Shown: positions 8,976-15,000 of the stretch, piece by piece | Position numbering within the stretch: position 1 is the stretch's first letter | Layout of the letters: each line of letters begins with the position of its first letter | NCBI GenBank assembly: GCA_009760855.2 | Contig: WPIO01000088.1 | Location: 1,020,001-1,035,000 of the forward strand | Source of the DNA: Cristatella mucedo | Lineage: Eukaryota > Bryozoa > Phylactolaemata > Cristatellidae | Length of the DNA stretch: 15,000 nucleotides | Direction of reading: 5' to 3' | Made by a program: the position numbers and the translations under genes | The notes under the pieces: model-generated | Told to the model about the DNA's origin: nothing | The model's input: the letters and a program-made list of their open reading frames with translations, nothing else | Databases searched by the model: none

Positions 8976-9710
8976 CAAACACAAGCTGAAATCGATCGAA
9001 GCTAGATTACGTCCTACGTCGCTGCCGCCATTTCGAGGCCGCAGCGACGTCGTGACACGACTCACGCGACCGATACGCGTCAATCGTGCCAGAATTCATT
9101 AAGATTGCCCGACCGGCCGCTGCCATCTCAATAATTATCCGACGGCAAACAAACGCAGCGCTCGCGCGAGCGAGCGCTCTCTGCGCGTCGCTCGACCTGA
9201 CTCGGCTGCTCGGCGCTCGCCGACCGAGGAGGAATGGCGCCCAGCGGGACTCGATGTAACGATTCGCTTCCGCTTCGCTCCGCCTCCGTCGGTCGATTCG
9301 CTCCTTAACTACTTTAGCTCCTTATGTCTTCTGTCGCCGCGTCTTTCGTCGGTAGATCCCCCCACTACGTGTGGAGTTGTGCCCCCTGCTGCTCGCCGTC
9401 TCCTCTACCTTTGTGTGCCACCTCGAGTGTGCGCCACCTTTGCTCGTGCATGCCCATGCATGCCACCCCCTTTTTCTTAGTCCGCCCGACTGTCGAAAGA
9501 GCCCTTCATACTAGCACCTTTCTTCTAAGGAATTGTGCCCTCCTGCTTCGCAGTGGCAGGGCGATATGCTTTCTTGGCGTCGCTTCGCCGATTGAGTTCC
9601 TGCGAAAATGGCCGCCACCACGACGTCCGCTCGGCTGTCAGGCTTCGGCCAGGAGCCACGGCGGCGGCCACGTCGACCTGGCGTCACGCGACGCCGCGTT
9701 GACTGCGACA

Positions 9711-9776
9711 TTTAATGATAATACGTTTAATGATATTTATTTATTTAATGCTAATATTAATGATAATAGTATTAAG
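9711..9776. promoter_or_regulatory. TAAT-rich island (possible homeodomain-type binding cluster)
   Basis: Within about 65 bp the core TAAT occurs seven times on the plus strand, including two copies of tttaatgata, in otherwise GC-rich DNA. TAAT is the core site of many homeodomain proteins. A regulatory role is only an inference, since simple AT-rich drift could give the same pattern. Confidence 0.3.
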
Positions 9777-10075
9777 GTAACTGACTGTGCAGCCTCCTGC
9801 AGCTGCTGCGGAAGAGCTCCAGCGGCCATCACCGCCGCTCGCAGTGGGCAATAAAGAATCACCCACTGCAGGAAGTGAGCCCGCGGCGACCTGGGTCTAA
9901 AAGAGTGAACAGCGGCGTATCGACAGCCTTCGCCCCTGGGCCAAGACCGAGGGGCAAAGGTTAACTGACTCCTAATCCGGCGAACGCCGAGCTGACGCGA
10001 GCGCCGGAACTCGAGGCTCGGATTTCCGCCTACCAAAACTTCCAATAGCAGGCCGCGAACACGACCAGCGCTCGG

Positions 10076-10092
10076 GCGCGCGCGCGCGCGCG
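10076..10092. repeat. (GC)n alternating run
   Basis: 17 bp of strictly alternating G and C. Confidence 0.9.
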
Positions 10093-10359
10093 AGCGTTCG
10101 CTTCCGGCTCCGCTCTCCCGCCCGCTCCGCCGCTGACGCGCTCACCGCGACTCAATACGGCCAGCCTCCCGACTCTCACTGGCGCCGCCCCCCCCCGCCT
10201 CGGGCCGGCGCCGTTTTCAGCCCGCGGGCCGTCGGAAGGCTTACCCTTCGCTTCCGGCGCCGACAGGCGGCGCTGGAGCCTCGAGGGATCCTTGAAAACC
10301 TCGAGGCTTCGCCGCGCGGCGCGCGACGCGAAAGCGGAAGCGGCCGTGCGGCGTCTCAC

Positions 10360-10536
10360 CCGAGGCGTTGCCGTAGGTGCAGTCGGCGTCGGGAAAGTAC
10401 TTTCCCTTCTTCGGCTTCGTCGCGCCGGACGTCCGCTGCCAGCTCAGGCGCTGCCGGAGCGCGGAGCCCTCGGAGCGCTTCTCCTCCTGACTCCACTGGC
10501 ACAAGCCTCGCTCGAAGTCGCAGCCCGTCTCTTCGA
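10360..10536 (-). CDS. Exon C: N-terminal part of a MAM domain (partial gene)
   Basis: An internal exon of the same minus-strand gene. After two bases of a split codon it reads EETGCDFERGLCQWSQ, the diagnostic opening of a MAM domain (C-D/N-F-E, then a second Cys, W and Q). LSWQRTSGAT follows, matching the conserved W-R strand, then FPDADCTYGNASG, which fits the D-H-T...G segment; N-A-S is a glycosylation sequon. The exon has 58 full codons plus split codons at both ends (phase 1 at each side). The acceptor is cgccgttcag before 10536 and the donor is gtgagacg after 10360. A direct splice from exon B keeps the frame and places this domain about ten residues after the last Cys of the previous one, giving tandem MAM domains. 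A symmetrical exon in between cannot be excluded. Exact family unknown. Confidence 0.8.
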
Positions 10537-11069
10537 CTGAACGGCGCGCGGCGAGAGGCGGAAGCGGACGCAGCGAATGATGCGACGGAGGCGGAAGCGG
10601 ACGCGACGCGCGGCGGACGCGTGCCTCCGCTCGCGCGAAACGCCCGGGCGCGCACGCGGCCGACGCGACGCAAGTCGCTCGACGCGCCGAGGCACCACCC
10701 GCCGATTCGCTCGCGGAGCGATTAAAGAGGAAAAAATGGCCCGGAGAGGCGAAGAGCGCGGCGGCACGCGGCGGCACGCGGCAGCGGCTGCTCTGGTGCG
10801 AGATTCAATTTCGGTTTTCTCTTAGCTCGCGTCCCCGGAAAAAAGTAGGGAACGCCGCTCAGTTGGCTCAGCTCTTTGCATCGGCATACGCCGCTGCGGC
10901 CGTCAAGGTCGCAGAGGTCAAGGACGCCGTGCCGATCGGACGTCGAAGAGGTCACCGAGTTCGCGGACGCGGCGATGCTGCTCGACCCTACGATGCGTTT
11001 GCTTGTCACTCACATTGGGGGAGTTCTCTGCGGGGGGGGGAAGAGCACTTTAGCAAACTCAGCCTAGCT
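10537..11069. other. Intron sequence between exons B and C, no exon recognised
   Basis: Very GC- and CpG-rich DNA just upstream of exon C in gene sense, with a G9 run at 11032-11040. A minus-strand frame over 10722-11009 has a few cysteines (LCDLDGRSGVCRC) but lacks the DC...DE..C pattern of an LDL-receptor class A module, so it is not called. Confidence 0.5.
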
Positions 11070-11220
11070 GTTTGGCCCAGTGGTTAGCGCGGTCGCCCCG
11101 ACCGAGGTCTGGCCGAGGTCGTGGGCTCGAGCCCCTCGCGGCATGGGTGAAGTGCCTGAATAGAGATCATCAAATTTTCTCAGGGCGCTATACACATGAA
11201 TTTTTTTTATTTATATAAAT
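11070..11220 (+). mobile_element. tRNA-derived SINE, second copy
   Basis: It has the same block order as the copy at 103-245. A clear box A, tggcccagtgg, lies at 11073-11083 and box B, ggctcgagccc, at 11124-11134. These are followed by gtgcctgaatagagat, then cagggcgctatacacatga and a T-rich end. Head and tail words are shared with the first copy, with scattered substitutions between them. It lies in the intron between exons B and C, in the antisense orientation to the gene. Confidence 0.8.
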
Positions 11221-11336
11221 GTATTACTGTTATTATCACACTCAAGGCCATCAACCAAGGAAAGTACGGGGGGAAAGTGCGACACAATACTTAATGGTGG
11301 ACTCGACTTGAATCAATCTACGCACCCAGTAGTCCC
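11221..11336. other. Short intron segment between SINE and microsatellite
   Basis: Nothing recognisable. Confidence 0.4.
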
Positions 11337-11566
<230 letters not shown>

Positions 11567-11652
11567 ACTTCCGACCTCACTCAATCTGTCTATCTATGCC
11601 TCTATCTCTACCTTTATACGACTCGCTGTCAGTCGATCTGGCTCTGCTTCAA

Positions 11653-11657
<5 letters not shown>

Positions 11658-11697
<40 letters not shown>
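11658..11697. repeat. (CT)n microsatellite
   Basis: About 19 CT units. Confidence 0.9.
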
Positions 11698-11699
<2 letters not shown>

Positions 11700-12080
11700 G
11701 TCACTGGCAGCAGCTCTATCTCTGTGACAAGAAGAGCTAGTTGTCGCCGCTAGTTGTCGCAGTCGCTAGCTTGTAGCCGTTACGCACTTCAAACCTGGTT
11801 AACTCCTAACTAAAGCTCTTGCTTGTGGTGGTGACTCGCCCGTTAGCTGGCAGCTGCTTGCAACTCAAAATAACCTCAAGATGCTGTTCCGACGTCACTT
11901 TGCACTCTGAAAAAGCCAGGTGCAGGTGAAGGGCCGCTTACGACGTCACTATCTTTTCAGTACACATTAGAATCATTAGAATGCGTCGCATTAGAATCAC
12001 TTCGCCCTCAGCTCTCCGAATGATCGCTTCTATTAGCGACCACAGTGGCAACAGAAATCGTTACTAAGCCGATCCGCAAC
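11698..12080. other. Intron sequence, nothing recognised
   Basis: Mixed-composition DNA without domains or strong repeats. Confidence 0.4.
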
Positions 12081-12342
12081 AAGCCTCGGTCTGAACTCTG
12101 TGGCCTCGGTCTGGGCTCTGCGGCCTCGGTCTGAACTCTGCGGCCTCGGTCTGGGCTCTGCGGCCTCGGTCTGGGCTCTGCGGCCTCGGTCTGGGCTCTG
12201 CGGCCTCGGTCTGGGCTCTGCCGCCGCCTGAGTCTGGGCTCTGCGGCTCGGTCTGGGCTCTGCGGCCTCGGTCTGGGCTCTGCGGCCTCGGTCTGGGCTC
12301 TGCGGCCTCGGTCCGGGCTCTGAGGCCTCGGTCTGGGCTCTG
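12081..12342. repeat. 20-bp minisatellite, about 13 units
   Basis: The consensus unit is cggcctcggtctgggctctg. The first seven units are exactly 20 bp apart (starts 12081, 12101 and so on to 12201), then come one 23-bp and one 19-bp variant, then four more 20-bp units. Two early units carry ctgaactctg in place of ctgggctctg. The period is not a multiple of three, so the minus-strand open frame through it cycles through all three frames to give a 20-residue Pro/Arg/Gln-rich repeat. It lies in the intron between exons B and C. Confidence 0.95.
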
Positions 12343-13031
12343 AGGCTCTCCCGCTAGGTCCAGCGAAAACCCAGAGAAAGAATAATCTGCCTGACGTGCG
12401 ACAGGAGAGAGAGAAGAAATTGACCCGCACTTGAATCTGTGTGCGCGAACTTTACAGGAAGTCGTCGTGTGAGGCTCGCTGTACATCCTCGCGGCGTACA
12501 TCGCGCGCCCCCTTCCTGCGAGTTTGTTACGCTCACCTGCAGACCAATTCGAAAACAATTCGACCCGGAGAGGCGCAGACGCAAAGCACGAAAGTACGAC
12601 TCGGAAGTACGATGGCGGCGATGGCTTTCGCTCGAAACAACAAGCGCGAAATCGTGTGCGGTGAAAATCACTCTGCGTCCATCGCGCGATCGTCCGTCGC
12701 GATGGACGCGCGGCGACAGCGAGACGCACTCTCTCCTGTGCGCGGGCGGGCACTGGTACGCGTCGCCCTTCACCTTCGCCTCTCCTCGCCCTTCGCTTTC
12801 ACCTCGATGACTGCGAGTTTTTTCAAGGACGCTACGCCGAGGGTTCCCAGGTGGCGGCGGCGGTGGGGGGGGGGCGAAACCGGAAACGGCTGCGAAAAGA
12901 GCTCGACGCTCGCCTCAAAGAAAGAAAGAAAGCGAGGCCAAACGAGAACGAGGCTGGGATGAGTGGCGGGGCGGGCGGCATCGGCAGGAAGCTCTCCGCA
13001 GCTCCGGGCGGGGCGGGCGCGAGCCACTCAC
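12343..13031. other. Intron sequence with a 12-bp hairpin, no exon recognised
   Basis: GC-rich DNA downstream of exon B in gene sense. A plus-strand frame of 173 codons at 12441-12962 is Arg/Ser/Ala-rich with no domain I recognise. A perfect inverted repeat lies at 12675-12709. Confidence 0.5.
12675..12709. repeat. Perfect 12-bp inverted repeat (hairpin)
   Basis: Arms gcgtccatcgcg (12675-12686) and cgcgatggacgc (12698-12709) are exact reverse complements around an 11-nt loop. Confidence 0.8.
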
Positions 13032-13180
13032 TTCCCAGCGCTGCGCAATTCTCGTAGTAGATCTGCTTGATGGCCGCCGCTGCCGAGCGGCTCGAGTTTC
13101 GTCTGCCGAAAGAAATCTTCAGCAAAATCTGGAATTTCTCTCGGCGGAGTCCGACTTCGGCTCGATAGGTGTCCCAGGGC
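13032..13180 (-). CDS. Exon B: C-terminal part of a MAM domain (partial gene)
   Basis: An internal exon that completes the MAM domain begun upstream and in exon A. It has one base, 49 codons, then one base. It opens PWDTYRAEVGL, matching the W...V strand of MAM domains. EKFQILLKISFG follows, matching the F-hydrophobic strand, then AAAAIKQIYYENC, the position of the family's usual 'iAiDDi...C' ending. The highly conserved Asp pair reads Lys-Gln here. RNSS is a glycosylation sequon. The acceptor is gtcgtttcag before 13180 and the donor is a consensus gtgagt after 13032. The phase fits exon A exactly (two bases plus one make a Pro codon) and fits exon C (one base plus two). The intron to exon A is 411 bp. 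Confidence 0.8.
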
Positions 13181-13591
13181 CTGAAACGACGACAGAGTGC
13201 AAAGACGCCGCCGCCGCCGCCGCCACTTCACGGCGCCTCCACCGCCATAGCGAGCAGCCGATTGATCTGCATTTAGGCGGCCGCTGGGTAAACTATGTCG
13301 AAAGCAAAAGAAGCCGCGACGACGAGAGATCTGCGGCAGACAGCGGCGGCGAGTCGGGTGAGAATGGCACTACTTTCGTAATCAAAGAATGCCTCAGGCC
13401 GCGCCAAGAGAGCTTAGCAGTAATGCGAGCACACGCACCAGCATACGCAGGTCTCGCGTTGAAGCGCGAGAACGAGCGAGAACGAGCCGAGGAGACTGCG
13501 ACGGAGGTCGTGACGGAGGCCGAAGGCGCTCGGCGGTGGCCCCCCCCCCGCGCAGCAGCGGCCACGGCAGCCGCAGGCGCCGCGTACTCAC
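13181..13591 (-). other. Intron between exons A and B
   Basis: 411 bp bounded by gtgagt and ttcag on the minus strand. It has a (GCC)n run at about 13206-13224 and a C9 homopolymer near 13540. Removing it keeps the MAM reading frame. Confidence 0.7.
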
Positions 13592-13778
13592 GGCTCCTGC
13601 TGAGACGCGAGCCTGTCAACGGGCAGCGACGTCACAACGCCGTCGTTGAGCAGCACGACGAAAGCCGAGATCCGGGCGTCGAGCAGACGCGCGTCGATGG
13701 CCAGACGACACTTGGGGCTCTCCGTGGCCGCGTAGGGAGGCGATCGCAAGAACGCCGTCGAGTTCTCGGCGCTGCCGT

Positions 13779-13809
<31 letters not shown>

Positions 13810-13829
13810 TCGAGCCACGAGGAACGCGC
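13592..13829 (-). CDS. Exon A: middle part of a MAM domain (partial gene)
   Basis: An internal exon with 78 codons flanked by split codons. After AFLVARA, corresponding to the G-x-Y/F-L-hydrophobic strand of MAM domains, comes a low-complexity Ala5-Asp4 loop coded by GCC and GAC runs. The sequence then returns to family pattern: STAFLRSPPY (the 'A-L-SP' motif), SPKCRLAIDARLL (the conserved Cys and strand) and ISAFVVLLNDG (the G-L-V strand). ENST is a glycosylation sequon. The acceptor is acgcaaatcgcag before 13829 and the donor is gtgagtac after 13592. The exon enters after a phase-1 intron just before F-L, the same place and phase at which exon C ends, so the two MAM units seem to share an ancestral intron. 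The N-terminal half of this MAM domain should lie upstream, above 13829 or outside the window. Confidence 0.75.
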
Positions 13830-14153
13830 CTGCGATTTGCGTAGTGGTTGGCGCGGATCGCGAGAAGAAGAGAAGCTGCGGCGGCGTCCCCCGTTCCCGT
13901 CCCCCGCTCCCCGTTCGCCCTCTCCGTCCGATCGCTCGATCTCCAGGCGCCCCGCAACTCCCCCCCCCCCCGGCAACCCTCCTCGAAACCTACCCCACCC
14001 GATCTCCATTCGCTTCCAAACCACCACGCCCCGCCGCCCCGCCGCCGCCCCCCCCCTCGGTTCGAGCCGGCGGCATCGCCACGGCAGCGGCGAGCGACGA
14101 CGACAAATGCACCAGCCTCCGACGGCGGTCTCGAAATGGGAATAGTAAATAAC

Positions 14154-14212
14154 TAGTGAGAAATGGCGAAATAGGAAAAAGTGATGAAATAACGAAATAG
14201 TGAGAAATGGCG
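14154..14212. repeat. 15-bp direct repeat, spacing 44 bp
   Basis: tagtgagaaatggcg occurs at 14154-14168 and 14198-14212, with related gaaata words in between, suggesting a small eroded tandem duplication. Confidence 0.7.
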
Positions 14213-14391
14213 CCACCGAGTCACCATCTTCTTTCGCGCTTCCGGCTTCCGGTCTGGCGGATTCACTCGTAGCGAAGCTGCACCACATCCGCACCGGCCA
14301 GTGATACCTCGCTTTAATAAGACGCTGCCCGGCGCTATTTTACATCCATCAGGCGAAAACTAATCCAAAGAAAACCATCGAGAACAAACGT

Positions 14392-14424
14392 GCCACGTGT
14401 CTGCCACGTGTCTGTCACGTGTCT
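14392..14424. promoter_or_regulatory. Three tandem CACGTG (E-box) sites
   Basis: The 11-bp unit gccacgtgtct is repeated three times (third copy gtcacgtgtct), placing CACGTG at 14394, 14405 and 14416, about one helical turn apart. CACGTG is the canonical E-box of bHLH factors such as Myc/Max, USF and Clock types. The regulatory role is an inference, as a small tandem repeat could arise without function. Confidence 0.4.
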
Positions 14425-14550
14425 CTTCCTCTGTCTGTCCTCCTCTGTTTTTCTGTCTCTGTCTGTCTGTCTGTCTCTCTCCCTCTCTCCCCTCACCCTC
14501 TCTTTCTCCCTCACCCTCACCCTCTCCTCTCTCTCTGTCTCTCTCTCAGA
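14418..14550. repeat. CT-rich interrupted microsatellite
   Basis: A mixture of ctgt, ctct and caccct units. Confidence 0.8.
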
Positions 14551-15000
14551 GGAGAATTTCTCACGCATGAAGTCGCTCGCATCCGCTTCCGTCTCTCACT
14601 CGGGCCCGCGCGTGTCGCAATTCACTGCCAGCCAGGTCACGGCGCTTACATCTCTTCCCAAGCAGCTGGCAGCTTTGTGCCGAGTGCTGGTGCGGCTGCT
14701 TTTTAAAGAGGTCACGTCACTCGGAATATTTTCCAAGCTCGACGCGTCAGTACGATTGACGTGTCAGAGGCGCGAGTGTGCACCTGCTCGTACTTGCTTG
14801 TACTTACTCGTAAGCGCTCACGCTTCCGCTCGCGAGCGCGCGGTTGCACTTGTGCGGCCGAAGCAGACAGCACTCGCTGCAGCAGCCGCAGCGAGCCGCT
14901 CACGAGCAATTCCAAAGCGCCGCGGCCGACGCCGCGCCGAGGCCGGAAGCTGAGTTGCTCGCCGCCGTCGTAGTCAATTTCACCCGGGCGGCGACTAATT

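Larger units (their letters stand above)
8976..10359. other. Intron sequence, no exon recognised
   Basis: GC-rich DNA downstream of exon C in the sense of the minus-strand gene. It contains a TAAT-rich island at 9711-9776 and a (GC)n run at 10076-10092. Open frames up to 176 codons lack recognisable domains. The missing second part of the exon C MAM domain was expected here or further on and I could not identify it. Confidence 0.5.
13830..15000. other. Upstream intron or 5' flank, no exon recognised
   Basis: GC-rich sequence with several C8-C11 homopolymers, a 44-bp-spaced duplication, three tandem CACGTG sites and a CT-rich tract. I could not find the C-D-F-E opening of the exon A MAM domain on the minus strand here. 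Open frames of up to 240 codons are Arg/Pro/Ala-rich and lack domains. Confidence 0.45.

Noticed and set aside
10722-11009. LDL-receptor class A module between exons B and C (cysteines in LCDLDGRSGVCRC)
   Set aside because: It lacks the D-C...S-D-E...C calcium-binding pattern and six properly spaced cysteines, and no splice sites of the right phase flank it.
12008-12753. Pro/Arg/Gln-rich protein on the minus strand
   Set aside because: Most of it is the 20-bp minisatellite read through, and the remainder has no domain.
13032-13829. Firm assignment of the gene as ALK/LTK
   Set aside because: The MAM parts are compatible with that family, but no LDLa, glycine-rich or kinase segment is in the window, and MAM domains occur in many proteins.
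13423-14145. 240-codon plus-strand frame
   Set aside because: It overlaps exon A in antisense and is Arg/Pro/Ala-rich from GC-rich composition, with no domain.

Overview
The window looks like nuclear DNA of an animal, most likely an invertebrate or another non-vertebrate metazoan. Three things point there: exon-sized coding pieces of MAM domains (an animal extracellular domain) with GT-AG splice sites and matching intron phases; decayed L2/CR1-type non-LTR retrotransposons with tRNA-derived SINEs; and dense (CT)n microsatellites in CpG-rich DNA. I see no operons, ribosome binding sites or bacterial genes. The species cannot be named from this sequence.

The only gene I can support lies on the minus strand, so it reads from high to low coordinates. 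Four exons are visible. Exon A (13829-13592) and exon B (13180-13032) join in phase and give the second and third parts of one MAM domain. Exon C (10536-10360) opens another MAM domain, and its phase fits directly after exon B. Exon D (4032-3872) carries the middle of a MAM domain, probably the one begun by exon C, but at least one linking exon was not found. First exon, signal peptide, membrane segment, last exon and promoter are all missing, so the gene very likely runs past both ends of the window. The rest of the window would then be intron.

Layout. 1-1440: intergenic or intronic DNA with a SINE (103-245), AT-rich simple repeats and a GC-rich stretch holding a hairpin. 1440-3585: a broken L2/CR1-type LINE on the plus strand, followed by an alternating purine-pyrimidine tract. 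3872-4032: exon D. 4033-4830: low-complexity CAG/CTCAG-like DNA with a 13-bp perfect hairpin. 4834-about 6170: a second copy of the same LINE family on the minus strand, with a 36-bp minisatellite grown inside it. The two LINE copies are inverted around exon D. 6171-10359: GC-rich non-coding DNA with long (CT)n and (GA)n tracts and a weak third SINE. 10360-10536: exon C. 10537-13031: intron with a second clear SINE, a long (CT)n tract and a 20-bp tandem repeat. 13032-13829: exons B and A. 13830-15000: GC-rich sequence with three tandem CACGTG sites and another CT-rich tract.

The long open frames outside the LINE and the four exons are mostly products of simple repeats or stop-poor GC-rich DNA and are not listed as genes.
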